Shown here piece by piece: positions 26,986 to 35,633 of a stretch of DNA of 64,000 bases. The translations under genes were made by a program, and so were the position numbers. The DNA comes from Rhizobium sullae (GTDB lineage: Bacteria > Pseudomonadota > Alphaproteobacteria > Rhizobiales > Rhizobiaceae): assembly GCF_025200715.1 (NCBI RefSeq), contig NZ_CP104143.1, positions 3,754,501 to 3,818,500 of the forward strand, in the 5' to 3' direction. The first letter of the stretch is position 1. The number at the start of each line of letters is the position of its first letter. The notes beneath the pieces are model-generated. The model was not told where the DNA came from, ran no database searches, and worked only from the letters and a program-made list of their open reading frames with translations.

Positions 26986-28260
26986 CTATTCGACTCTGCG
27001 GGAATTCGGTGAGCCGTCATTGGTAAGCTCAGGCATCAGATCGGCAAGATTGACGACCTTGCCGGTGCGGGAACTCTGCAGCGCTGCAATACCGCAAAGA
27101 ACGGACATGGCGCCGGCGCGCGTTCCGGCGCGCTGATGCAGTTTGTCCTGCATGTCCGGCTTGAAGATCATGTTGCGCATCCGGTCGTCGCCACCGTAGT
27201 GGCCCCCGGAAAAATGCGGCACGACGATGCGCTCAAGTGCCTCCTTGCCATTGGGGAAATTCCGGATCAGCAGGATCTCGTCCTCTTTCTTTACCTCCCA
27301 AGGTTGGGCTTCGTGCTGGCGAATTTCGATCCGGCCTTTGGTGCCGTTGAATGCCAGATGGTGGCCTTCAATCGGCTGGAAGGTGTTCAGCGAATAGGAG
27401 ACATGCACGTTGTTTCGATAGCGGATGCTGACGACCATGGTGTCTGGAATGTCGATATCCTCACGGAACACGCATCCGTCGCGAAAATATCCGTCAATCT
27501 TCGACGGTTCCTCGTAGAGCGTATCCAGGAAGGGATCGGCCTCCAGATCGAGATAGTAGTCGCATTCACCCGTGTGCGGACAGAGCTTGCAGCGCGGGCC
27601 GCGGAAGGGGCCTTTGCGGCCGTAATTCTGTAAGTCGGCGAAGGATGTCACAGCTTCCGGATCGCTGTCGAGGTACCAGTTCAGCAGATCGAAATGGTGT
27701 GTTGCCTTATGGACGAAGAGGCTACCGGAATTCTCGGTATAGGCGTGCCAGCGGCGGAAGTAGTCTGCGCCGTGTTTCGTGTTTAGGTACCAGTGGAAAT
27801 CGGCCGAAGTGACGCGGCCGATCTCGCCGGAATTGAGCAGTTCCTTAATCTTGGCGGCCGTCGGCGCATAACGGTAGTTGAAGGACACGTCGACGCGCCT
27901 GCCTGTCCGCTTCTCGGCGTCGATGATGCGGCGAATCTTGTCGACTGCGGTCGTCATCGGTTTTTCGGTGATGACGTCGATCCCGGCCTCCAGCGCCCGC
28001 ACGACGATCGCATCATGCGTGTGATCTGGTGTGCAGACGATGACGAGGTCCGGTTTGACCTCGGCCAGCATCGCATCGATATCCTCGTAGATCGGCGCGT
28101 TGCTGCCGATTATCGTGCGGGCGCGCTCACCACGCAGGGAATTCTTTTCGACGATTGCGACGAGATCGACATGCTCGCGCCAACCGGCGAGCAGGTCCTT
28201 GCCCCACATGGTGGTTCCGCGATTTCCCGTCCCGATCAGTGCAAAACGGCGTTTCTCCAT
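26986..28260 (-). CDS. Gfo/Idh/MocA-family oxidoreductase with cysteine-rich insert
   Basis: A 424-residue NAD(P)-dependent sugar oxidoreductase. The Rossmann start is FALIGTGNRGTTMWG and the catalytic-type motif is ITEKPMTTAVDKI. A later HHFDLLNWYL carries the substrate-side histidine. Residues in CKLCPHTGEC form a C-x2-C-x5-C cluster, which could bind a metal. Fourth and last gene of a minus-strand operon behind a related oxidoreductase, a DUF993 protein and a TIM-barrel isomerase. Enzymes of this superfamily often oxidise sugars at C3 or act on inositols. Confidence 0.9.
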   Translation of the reverse strand: MEKRRFALIGTGNRGTTMWGKDLLAGWREHVDLVAIVEKNSLRGERARTIIGSNAPIYEDIDAMLAEVKPDLVIVCTPDHTHDAIVVRALEAGIDVITEKPMTTAVDKIRRIIDAEKRTGRRVDVSFNYRYAPTAAKIKELLNSGEIGRVTSADFHWYLNTKHGADYFRRWHAYTENSGSLFVHKATHHFDLLNWYLDSDPEAVTSFADLQNYGRKGPFRGPRCKLCPHTGECDYYLDLEADPFLDTLYEEPSKIDGYFRDGCVFREDIDIPDTMVVSIRYRNNVHVSYSLNTFQPIEGHHLAFNGTKGRIEIRQHEAQPWEVKKEDEILLIRNFPNGKEALERIVVPHFSGGHYGGDDRMRNMIFKPDMQDKLHQRAGTRAGAMSVLCGIAALQSSRTGKVVNLADLMPELTNDGSPNSRRVE

Positions 28261-28296
28261 CGATGATCCTCCTCATGCGTCCTGAAATATATCGAA

Positions 28297-29127
28297 CTAT
28301 GCTCGGCAGCAGCTGTGATACCGTTCGACGCAGGTTGCGATGACCTCGTCCGCTGGCCGTTTCCACCAATTCTCTGCCGAAAAGATTTCAACTTCCTGCG
28401 CGCCGAAGAAGCCTGCCTTCTCAACCATTTGCCTGATACCTTTGAGATCGATCACGCCGTCGCCCATCATGCCGCGGTCGGTTAGCATGTCCTTGGTGGG
28501 TACCAGCCAGTCGCAGATATGATGCGCGAAGATGCGCTTCATCCGGCCGGCGCGTGCGATCTGGTTGGCGAGATCCGGATCCCACCAGACGTGGTAGACG
28601 TCGATTGCAACGCCGACGTTCTCGCCCAGTTGCTCACATATATCGAGCGCGTGAGCGAGCGTGTTTACGCAAGCCCGGTCCGCGGCATACATTGGATGCA
28701 GCGGTTCAATTGCCAGTGGCATGCCGGCGGCTTCTGCATGCGGCAATATCGCCGCGATACCGTTGGACACCATCTGGCGCGCTGCGCCAATGTCCTTCGA
28801 GCTTCCCGGCAGGCCGCCCACGACAAGGACAAGGCAATCGGCGCCGAGTGCTGCCGCCTCATCGATTGCGCGCCTGTTGTCGTCCAGGTTCCTCTGCCAT
28901 CCCACCTCGTCGGCTGCCGGAAAGAAGCCGCCGCGGCAAAGGCCGGTCAGCTTCAATCCATTCGACTTGACGATACGAACGGCCTCGCCGAGTCCCACTT
29001 TCGCGACCTGCTCGCGCCAGGGCGCGATCCTGGTGATGCCGTGCTTCAGGCAGATGTCGACCGCTTCGGCAAACCCGCACTGTTCGCGGATCGTCGCAAG
29101 ATTGATCGAAAGTCCTTCGACCTGCAT
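28297..29127 (-). CDS. Sugar phosphate isomerase/epimerase-like TIM barrel
   Basis: A 276-residue AP-endonuclease-2/xylose-isomerase-like barrel. Metal-ligand regions are seen in LAIEPLHPMY, VGVAIDVYHVWWDPDL and FAHHICDW, and a late QEVEIFSAENWW. The start at 29127 follows GGGAGGAG. This family includes inosose isomerases, tagatose/fructose epimerases and the recently described 3-keto-glycoside eliminases, so with two Gfo/Idh enzymes in the same operon a 3-keto-sugar route is attractive. That is inference. Confidence 0.87.
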   Translation of the reverse strand: MQVEGLSINLATIREQCGFAEAVDICLKHGITRIAPWREQVAKVGLGEAVRIVKSNGLKLTGLCRGGFFPAADEVGWQRNLDDNRRAIDEAAALGADCLVLVVGGLPGSSKDIGAARQMVSNGIAAILPHAEAAGMPLAIEPLHPMYAADRACVNTLAHALDICEQLGENVGVAIDVYHVWWDPDLANQIARAGRMKRIFAHHICDWLVPTKDMLTDRGMMGDGVIDLKGIRQMVEKAGFFGAQEVEIFSAENWWKRPADEVIATCVERYHSCCRA

Positions 29128-29154
29128 ATAAACTCCTCCCACTCCCGATCGGCG

Positions 29155-30318
29155 TCAGTGAACGCCATGAACGGCGAGCACCTGCTTCATGCGGCTGACC
29201 GCCATATCGGGATCGGCAAGAACCCGCGCCTTGTCCGCCAGCCGGAAAAGCTCGGCGAGATGCGTCAGCGAACGCGTGCTCTGCTGGCCGCCGATCATCG
29301 TGAAATGGTCCTGCAGGCCATTGAGATAAGCCAGGAAGACGACGCCGGTCTTGTAGAAGCGCGTCGGCGCCTTGAAGATGTGGCGTGAAAGCGGAACGGT
29401 TGGATCGAGCAAGTCGAAGAACTCGTGATTGTCCTTGCGGCCGAGGGCTTCCATCGCGGCGGAGGCCGCCGGAGCAATGGCATCGAAGATGCCGAGTAGT
29501 GCATCGGAATGCCCCTGTTCGTCGCCGGCTATCAATTCGGCATAGTTGAAGTCGTCGCCGGTATACATGCGCACGCCTTTCGGCAGTTGCCGGCGCATCG
29601 CCACTTCCTTTTCTTTCGACAGCAGCGACACCTTGATGCCGTCGACCTTTGCGGCATTGGCTTCGATCACCTGCAGGCAGGTGGACATGGCCTTAATGTG
29701 ATCCGGATTGCCCCAATAGCCTTCGAGTGCCGGGTCGAACATCTCCCCCAGCCAATGGATGACGACCGGCTCTCTTACTTGTCGCAGGATACGGTCATAG
29801 ACGCGAATGTAATCATCAGGCCCTTTCGCAGCGGCCGCAAGTGCGCGGCTTGCCATCAGGATGATGCGCCCGCCCTCTGCCTCGACGGCTTCGATCTGTT
29901 CTTCGTAGGCCTTGATGATCGTGTCGATCGTCACGTCGGGACCAGGAGCCAGATGATCGGTACCGGCGCCGCAGGCGATCAACGCATCCTTGCGAGTGCG
30001 TGCCTCCGCAAGTGCGCGGCGGATGAGCTCGCGGGCCTCTGGCCAGCCAAGTCCCATGCCGCGCTGTGCCGTGTCCATCGCTTCTGCAACGCCGAGGCCG
30101 AGGTCCCAAAGGCGGTGGCGGAAAGCGAGCGTCCGTTCCCAATCGATGGCAGGCGTCAGCCATGGGTCGTTGTCAGCCAACGGATCGGCAACGACATGGG
30201 CAGCGGCAAAGACTACGCGCGGAAAATCCTTCGCGGCGCGCTTCTTGATCTCGATCGGCGTCCCAGCCAGCGTATAGGGGGCGATCCTTCCGTCGAGGGG
30301 GAGATTGATCGTTTGCAT
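29155..30318 (-). CDS. DUF993 / dihydrodipicolinate-synthase-like protein
   Basis: A 387-residue protein of the DUF993 family, distantly related to the class I aldolase/DHDPS barrel. Barrel-like stretches are LIACGAGTDHLAPG, PVVIHWLGEMFDPALEGYWG and KVDGIKVSLLSKEKE, where the KVS lysine is a candidate Schiff-base residue. No characterised activity is known to me. It is the second gene of the minus-strand operon, between two enzymes of sugar type, so an aldol-cleavage step on a keto-sugar acid is plausible. Confidence 0.8.
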   Translation of the reverse strand: MQTINLPLDGRIAPYTLAGTPIEIKKRAAKDFPRVVFAAAHVVADPLADNDPWLTPAIDWERTLAFRHRLWDLGLGVAEAMDTAQRGMGLGWPEARELIRRALAEARTRKDALIACGAGTDHLAPGPDVTIDTIIKAYEEQIEAVEAEGGRIILMASRALAAAAKGPDDYIRVYDRILRQVREPVVIHWLGEMFDPALEGYWGNPDHIKAMSTCLQVIEANAAKVDGIKVSLLSKEKEVAMRRQLPKGVRMYTGDDFNYAELIAGDEQGHSDALLGIFDAIAPAASAAMEALGRKDNHEFFDLLDPTVPLSRHIFKAPTRFYKTGVVFLAYLNGLQDHFTMIGGQQSTRSLTHLAELFRLADKARVLADPDMAVSRMKQVLAVHGVH

Positions 30319-30321
30319 ATA

Positions 30322-31470
30322 TCAGAACTCCAATGCCGGAACGTCGAGCCAGCGCCGTTCGGCCCAGGATTTCAGGCCCAGTTCCGCAAGTTGGACGCCT
30401 TTGGCGCCGGCTTCCAGGCCGTAGGGCCATGGCGCGTCTTCGGCGACATGGCGCAGGAACATCTCCCACTGCACCTTGAAGCCGTTGTCGAATACCTGCG
30501 TATCCGGCACCTCGTCCCAGGTCTTGTAGAAGTCGATCGTCTGGGGCTGGTCCGGATTCCACACTGGCTTCGGCGTATTGACGCGATGCTGAGTCCAGCA
30601 TTTCGTAAGGCCGGCGACAGCGGAACCATGTGTGCCATCGACCTGAAATGTGACGAGGTCGTCGCGACGCACGCGCACGGCCCAGGACGAGTTGATCTGC
30701 GCGATCACACCGCCGTCGAGCTCGAAGGTTGCATAGGCCGCATCATCCGTATCGCAGTCGTAAGTCTTGCCCTGCTCGTCGATGCGGCTGCCGATGTGCG
30801 TGGCGCCGAGGCAGGAGACAGCTTTGACTTCGCCGAAGAGGTTGTCGAGCACATAGCGCCAGTGGCACAGCATGTCGAGGATGATGCCGCCGCCGTCGCC
30901 CTTGCGGTAGTTCCAGGACGGTCGCTGCGCCGGAACGCCCCAATCGCCCTCGAAAACCCAGTAGCCGAACTCGCCGCGCACCGAGAGAATCTTGCCGAAG
31001 AAACCGGACTCGCGCAGCAAGGCCAATTTGCGAAGCCCCGGCAGGAAGAGCTTATCCTGCACGACGCCGTGCTTGAGGCCGGAGGCTCGTGCTTTTCTTG
31101 CTAGATCGACGGCTATCTGCAGGTCGTCGGAGATAGGCTTTTCGCAGTAGACGTGCTTGCCGGCATCGAGTGCCTTGGAAAGCAACTCAGCGCGCATCAG
31201 CGTCGTTCCGGCATCGAAAAAGATCTGGTCGTCCGGATTGGCGAGTGCGGCATCGAGATCGGTCGACCAGCGCTTGATGCTGTGCTTTTTCGCCAGCTCT
31301 TCCATCTTGTCGCGGTTGCGTCCGACGATGATCGGATCGATCTCCAGCCGTTCGCCGGATTTCAGGAGCAAGCCGCCCTGATCGCGAATGGCGAGGATCG
31401 ATCGCACCAAGTGCTGATTGTATCCCATGCGGCCTGTGACGCCGTGCAAAATGATCCCCAGACGAGCCAT
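30322..31470 (-). CDS. Gfo/Idh/MocA-family oxidoreductase, first gene of minus-strand operon
   Basis: A 382-residue dehydrogenase: LGIILHGVTGRMGYNQHLV at the start, FDAGTT, then YCEKPISDDLQ. It is about as long as the fourth gene of the operon but clearly different in sequence. The start at 31470 follows GGAGGAATGAG; longer frames upstream would run through the operator. Between this start and the end of tetR lie 125 bases carrying the palindrome at 31534-31551, so it has its own regulated promoter. Confidence 0.9.
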   Translation of the reverse strand: MARLGIILHGVTGRMGYNQHLVRSILAIRDQGGLLLKSGERLEIDPIIVGRNRDKMEELAKKHSIKRWSTDLDAALANPDDQIFFDAGTTLMRAELLSKALDAGKHVYCEKPISDDLQIAVDLARKARASGLKHGVVQDKLFLPGLRKLALLRESGFFGKILSVRGEFGYWVFEGDWGVPAQRPSWNYRKGDGGGIILDMLCHWRYVLDNLFGEVKAVSCLGATHIGSRIDEQGKTYDCDTDDAAYATFELDGGVIAQINSSWAVRVRRDDLVTFQVDGTHGSAVAGLTKCWTQHRVNTPKPVWNPDQPQTIDFYKTWDEVPDTQVFDNGFKVQWEMFLRHVAEDAPWPYGLEAGAKGVQLAELGLKSWAERRWLDVPALEF

Positions 31471-31533
31471 CTCATTCCTCCCTGCCAAATTATCGAACGG
31501 CCGGAGCGGGCGTCGCCCGGTCCTCCCAAAACC

Positions 31534-31551
31534 AGTAACTAAACGGTTACT
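31534..31551. promoter_or_regulatory. Candidate TetR operator, copy 1 (perfect 6-6-6 palindrome)
   Basis: AGTAAC-TAAACG-GTTACT, perfect 6-bp arms. It lies 64 bases upstream of the first gene of the minus-strand Gfo/Idh operon. Fifteen bases, AGTAACTAAACGGTT, recur exactly upstream of uxaC at 44238, and the arms recur upstream of the sugar-binding protein at 32403. Confidence 0.75.
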
Positions 31552-31595
31552 TGATGGCAGATCGGAAGCGGGGCTGTCAATAGTCAATCTGATTT

Positions 31596-32282
31596 TCAGC
31601 GCTTGATGGAGGCGAGTGTCACGTGGACGATATGCTGTTCCCAACTGTTGAGACTTGAGGGCTCGAGCAGCTCGCGGCCGAAGATCGTCGAAAGTGTGTA
31701 CTGGTTTGAAAGGTAGAAATAGCCGAGCGACGCGATCGTCAGGTAGACGTGAAGGGGGTCGGCGGTCTCGATGAAGACGCCCGCTTTCTTGCCGCGCTCG
31801 AGAACCTGCGCCAGCTCGCCGATCAGATGCGAATGCAGTTCCTTGAGCCGGACGGACTGGCGGAGCCAGCGGGCGCGGTGCAGGTTTTCCGTGCCGAGAA
31901 GGCTGAGAAACTCCGGATGCTTGAGGAAATAGTGCCAGGTGAAGAGAGCGAGTTCGCCGATTCCTTCCTCCGGGCTGCGGTCGCCGATATGCAGGGCACG
32001 CTCCGCTGTACGGATGCCGACATAGGCCTCCTCCAGCACCCGCAGGTAGAGCTGCTCCTTGTCGCCGAAATAGTGATAGAGCATGCGCTTGTTGGTGCCC
32101 GCTCGCTCGGCAATTGCATCGACGCGTGCCCCGCCCATGCCGTTTTCTGCAAACTCGCGGGTAGCGGCTTCCAGGATCGCGGCCTTGGTCCTTTCGGGGT
32201 CGCGCTGCAATACGCGTTCGCCGGAAGCGCGTGCGATTCTTTTCTTCTCCGTGCTTTTGCCGCGAGTATCCATCCGCTTCAT
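31596..32282 (-). CDS. TetR-family transcriptional regulator
   Basis: A 228-residue regulator. The N-terminal helix-turn-helix is typical (RTKAAILEAATREFAENG, then VDAIAERAGTNKRMLYHYFGDKEQLY). The C-terminal domain resembles the RutR/YcdC-like group (ALFTWHYFLKHPEFLSLLGTEN). It is divergent from the CUT1 transporter operon and lies just upstream of the Gfo/Idh operon, with copies of the same palindrome at both promoters. I infer that it represses both, itself and the uxaC operon, with a sugar-acid-type inducer. Confidence 0.92.
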   Translation of the reverse strand: MKRMDTRGKSTEKKRIARASGERVLQRDPERTKAAILEAATREFAENGMGGARVDAIAERAGTNKRMLYHYFGDKEQLYLRVLEEAYVGIRTAERALHIGDRSPEEGIGELALFTWHYFLKHPEFLSLLGTENLHRARWLRQSVRLKELHSHLIGELAQVLERGKKAGVFIETADPLHVYLTIASLGYFYLSNQYTLSTIFGRELLEPSSLNSWEQHIVHVTLASIKR

Positions 32283-32402
32283 CTCCCCAGACGCTCTGTT
32301 GCGCTCATAAGGCTTCGGTGCGAGATTGTAAAAGCGAAAATCCGGGAGGAGAACCTCGCGAAATTATCACCGCTTGACAGGCCCGATGCTTGTCCATAAC
32401 TT

Positions 32403-32418
32403 GTAACCAATTAGTTAT
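32403..32418. promoter_or_regulatory. Candidate TetR operator, copy 2
   Basis: GTAACCAATTAGTTAT reads RTAACYAATTRGTTAY on both strands, with the central AATT self-complementary. It lies in the divergent gap between tetR and the CUT1 importer operon and shares arms and spacing with the copies at 31534 and 44238. Confidence 0.7.
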
Positions 32419-32481
32419 TTGTTGCAAGAGAAACCAGCAAGGAGCGTATGGAGGCGCTCCCCAAGGGAGGAGGAAAAACAG

Positions 32482-33768
32482 ATGACACTACGGGTAAGCA
32501 GACGTAATTTCATGGCGGGCGGGGCAACGCTTCTTTCGCTTTCGGCACTGGGTTCCAGTGCCTTTGCGCAGGATGCACGCCTGCGCCTGCTCTGGTGGGG
32601 ATCCCAGCCGCGCGCTGACCGCACCAATAAGGTATCGGAACTCTACAAGGCGAAGAATCCGGGCATTTCGATTACCGGCGAGTTTCTCGGCTGGGGCGAT
32701 TATTGGCCTCGCCTGGCGACGCAGGTCGCTGGCAAGAATGCCCCCGATGTTATCCAGATGGATTACCGCTACATCGTCGAGTATGCACACCGCGGCGCAC
32801 TTGCGCCTCTCGATTCCTATATGCCTTCGAAGCTTAATCTCGCTGACTTCGACAAGGCACAGATCGAGGGCGGCAGCGTCGACGGGCATCTTTATGGCGT
32901 GAGCCTGGGTGCGAATTCGGCAGCAACCATGCTGAACACGATCGCCTTCGAGGAAGCGGGCATCGATCTTCCGACGAAGGCAACGACCTGGGAGGAGTTC
33001 GGCAAGATGGCCGCCGAGCTGACCAAGGCCGGCAAGCGTAAAGGCCTGTTCGGAATGGCCGATGGCAGTGGTGGTGAGCCGCTTTTCGAAAACTACCTTC
33101 GCCAACGCGGAAAGGCGCTTTACACGGCCGATGCGAAAGTTGGCTTTGGCGTCGAAGAAGCGACCGAGTGGTTCGATATGTGGAACAAGTTCCGTGAAAA
33201 CGGCGCATGCGTTCCGCCTGACATTCAGGCTTTGGACAAGAACGACATCGAGACCAATACGCTGACCCTTGGCAAGTCAGCCGCTGGTTTCGCACACTCG
33301 AACCAATTCGTGGCATATCAGCAGATGAACAAGGACAAGCTCACTCTGGCAAACCACATGCGAGTGACAAAAGATTCGAAGGGCGGGCATTACCGCAAAC
33401 CTTCTATGTTCTTCTCCGTTTCATCCCAGTCGAAGGTGGTCGATCAGGCAGTCGATTACGTGAATTTCTTCGTCACAAACCCTGAGGCCGCGCTGGCGCT
33501 GGGTGTTGAACGCGGTATTCCGGAATCGGCGGCGATGCGTGAGGTCGTAGCAGCCAAGCTCGATGCTGTTGGGAAAGTGCCGCTGGAATACGTCTCTGGT
33601 CTTGGCGATCTCGCCGGCAAGCTGCCGCCACCGCCGCCTGCGGGTGCAGGTGAGGGCGAGCTCACGCTTCGAAACATCTCTGAGCAGGTCGGCTTTGGTC
33701 AGCTGACAGCGGCAGATGGAGGCAAGCAGCTCGTGGACGAACTTACGCGTATTCTCGCGCGGGGCTGA
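32482..33768 (+). CDS. Sugar ABC transporter substrate-binding protein (family 1)
   Basis: A 428-residue periplasmic protein with a twin-arginine signal (RVSRRNFMAGG) and a signal-peptidase site near SSAFAQD. The start at 32482 follows GGGAGGAGG, a very strong ribosome-binding site. Paralogue of the orphan protein at 21656-22945. First gene of the TetR-linked operon that continues with two MalF/MalG-type permeases, a Gfo/Idh oxidoreductase, an MsmX/UgpC-type ATPase, a kinase-like protein and an FAD enzyme. The ligand is likely an oligosaccharide, glycoside or sugar-acid compound. Confidence 0.93.
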   Translation: MTLRVSRRNFMAGGATLLSLSALGSSAFAQDARLRLLWWGSQPRADRTNKVSELYKAKNPGISITGEFLGWGDYWPRLATQVAGKNAPDVIQMDYRYIVEYAHRGALAPLDSYMPSKLNLADFDKAQIEGGSVDGHLYGVSLGANSAATMLNTIAFEEAGIDLPTKATTWEEFGKMAAELTKAGKRKGLFGMADGSGGEPLFENYLRQRGKALYTADAKVGFGVEEATEWFDMWNKFRENGACVPPDIQALDKNDIETNTLTLGKSAAGFAHSNQFVAYQQMNKDKLTLANHMRVTKDSKGGHYRKPSMFFSVSSQSKVVDQAVDYVNFFVTNPEAALALGVERGIPESAAMREVVAAKLDAVGKVPLEYVSGLGDLAGKLPPPPPAGAGEGELTLRNISEQVGFGQLTAADGGKQLVDELTRILARG

Positions 33769-33773
33769 TCCAA

Positions 33774-34736
33774 ATGAATAATGCGATGCGCACGATGCCT
33801 GCAGAGGCAGCGACGGTAGAACGGTATCAGGGTGTGGTGGCCGACAGCCGGTTCAAGCGGCTGTGGAATGCCAATGCTCCCGGTTACCTTTTCCTGCTGC
33901 CGTGGCTTCTGGGCTTCTTCGGGCTGACGCTCGGACCTGCCCTGATCTCGCTCTACCTATCCTTCACCGACTTCGACATGCTGAGGTCGCCGGGCTGGGT
34001 AGGCGCGGCAAATTACGTGCGCATCGCCACCGCCGATCCGAAATTCGCCTCTGCGATGTCGGTCACCTTGACCTATGTCGCACTGTCGGTGCCCTTCAAG
34101 CTTGCTTTTGCGCTGATGGTCGCGCTGGCCTTGAACCGCGGCGTGCGAGGCCTACCGATCTACCGCGCCATCTTCTACCTGCCCTCGTTGCTTGGCGCGA
34201 GCGTGGCGATTGCCGTCCTCTGGCGCCAGCTTTTCGCCGGTGACGGCTTGGTCAATGCGGCACTTGCGCAATTTGGCATACAGGGGCCGAGCTGGATTTC
34301 GCATCCGAGCTATTCGATCTATACGCTGGTTGCGCTCAGCGTGTGGCAATTCGGCTCACCGATGATCATCTTCCTCGCCGGTTTGCGCCAGATCCCGCAG
34401 GATATGTACGAGGCCGCCAGCCTCGACGGCGCCTCGAAGTTCCGGCAGTTCTACAAGATCACGCTGCCGCTTCTGACGCCGGTCATCTTTTTCAACGCCG
34501 TCGTGCAGACGATCGACGCCTTCAAGGCTTTCACCCCCGCCTTCATCATTTCCGGCGGCACCGGTGGCCCGATCAATTCGACACTCTTCTACACGCTCTA
34601 TCTCTATCAGGAAGCCTTCGGCAACTTCCGCATGGGCTATGCCTCGGCGCTTGCCTGGATCCTGGTGATCATCATCGCGATCTTCACCGCCTTCTCATTC
34701 CTGTCTTCGCGTTACTGGGTGCACTACGATGACTGA
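33774..34736 (+). CDS. Sugar ABC transporter permease (MalF/UgpA type)
   Basis: A 320-residue CUT1 permease with about six hydrophobic segments. Typical parts are the N-terminal YLFLLPWLLGFFGLTLGPALISLYLSF and the EAA loop MYEAASLDGASKFRQFYKITLPLL. The stop overlaps the next permease's start by 8 bases. It forms the channel with the MalG-type partner in the inner membrane. Confidence 0.94.
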   Translation: MNNAMRTMPAEAATVERYQGVVADSRFKRLWNANAPGYLFLLPWLLGFFGLTLGPALISLYLSFTDFDMLRSPGWVGAANYVRIATADPKFASAMSVTLTYVALSVPFKLAFALMVALALNRGVRGLPIYRAIFYLPSLLGASVAIAVLWRQLFAGDGLVNAALAQFGIQGPSWISHPSYSIYTLVALSVWQFGSPMIIFLAGLRQIPQDMYEAASLDGASKFRQFYKITLPLLTPVIFFNAVVQTIDAFKAFTPAFIISGGTGGPINSTLFYTLYLYQEAFGNFRMGYASALAWILVIIIAIFTAFSFLSSRYWVHYDD

Positions 34737-35616
34737 GATGACCGCCATTGTCACCGCCCCGCCGCCGCCCTCGGACGTCAACAAGCGCAGCCTGCCGGGT
34801 TCGATCCTGGTTCACGCCCTGCTGATCGGCGGCTCGCTGCTGATGCTTTATCCGTTGCTTTGGATGCTTTCGGCTTCGGTGCGCCCGGAAAACGAAATCT
34901 TCACGTCGACGTCGATTTTTCCATCGTCCATTGATTTCTCGTCCTATCTTCGTGGCTGGGTCGGTCTCGATGTCAGCTTCGGCCGGTTTTTCTGGAACTC
35001 GCTGGTGATTTCGGTGCTGACGGTGATCGGCAACGTCATTGCCTGTTCTCTCGCTGCCTTCGCTTTTGCGCGCCTTCGCTTTGCCGGCCGGAATTTCTGG
35101 TTCGCGATCATGCTCGGCACGCTGATGATCCCGTATCATGTGACGTTGATCCCGCAATATGTGCTCTTCCTGAACCTCGGCTGGGTCAACACCATCCTGC
35201 CGCTGGTCGTGCCGAAGTTCCTGGCAAGCGACGCCTTTTTCATCTTCCTCATGGTGCAGTTCTTCCGCGGCATCCCGCGCGAACTGGATGAGGCCGCGAT
35301 GATGGACGGCTGCAGCGCGTGGCGCATCTATTGGAAGATCATGCTGCCGCTTTCCCTACCTGTGCTGGCGACGGCCGCAATCTTCTCCTTCATCTGGACC
35401 TGGGATGATTTCTTCGGCCCGCTGATCTACCTGAATGACATGAACACCTACACGATCCAGCTCGGTCTGCGCACATTCGTCGATTCGACCAGTGCATCGG
35501 ATTGGGGCGGCCTATTCGCCATGTCGACGCTCACGCTGGTGCCCGTCTTTTTCTTCTTCCTCTTCTTCCAGCGTCTGCTGATCGAAGGCATCGCCACGAC
35601 CGGCATGAAACGCTGA
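34729..35616 (+). CDS. Sugar ABC transporter permease (MalG/UgpE type)
   Basis: A 295-residue CUT1 permease. MLYPLLWMLSASVRPENEIF near the N-terminus and the EAA loop ELDEAAMMDGCSAWRIYWKIMLPLS identify it. It ends in a basic tail typical of the family (IEGIATTGMKR). Translation is probably coupled to the MalF-type gene through the overlap. Confidence 0.94.
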   Translation: MTEMTAIVTAPPPPSDVNKRSLPGSILVHALLIGGSLLMLYPLLWMLSASVRPENEIFTSTSIFPSSIDFSSYLRGWVGLDVSFGRFFWNSLVISVLTVIGNVIACSLAAFAFARLRFAGRNFWFAIMLGTLMIPYHVTLIPQYVLFLNLGWVNTILPLVVPKFLASDAFFIFLMVQFFRGIPRELDEAAMMDGCSAWRIYWKIMLPLSLPVLATAAIFSFIWTWDDFFGPLIYLNDMNTYTIQLGLRTFVDSTSASDWGGLFAMSTLTLVPVFFFFLFFQRLLIEGIATTGMKR

Positions 35617-35633
35617 TGCGGATGGGAAGTGAG

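Noticed and set aside
29509..31104. Plus-strand frame of 531 codons opposite the DUF993 and Gfo/Idh genes
   Set aside because: Composition and lack of motifs mark it as a shadow; the minus-strand genes have ribosome-binding sites and conserved motifs.
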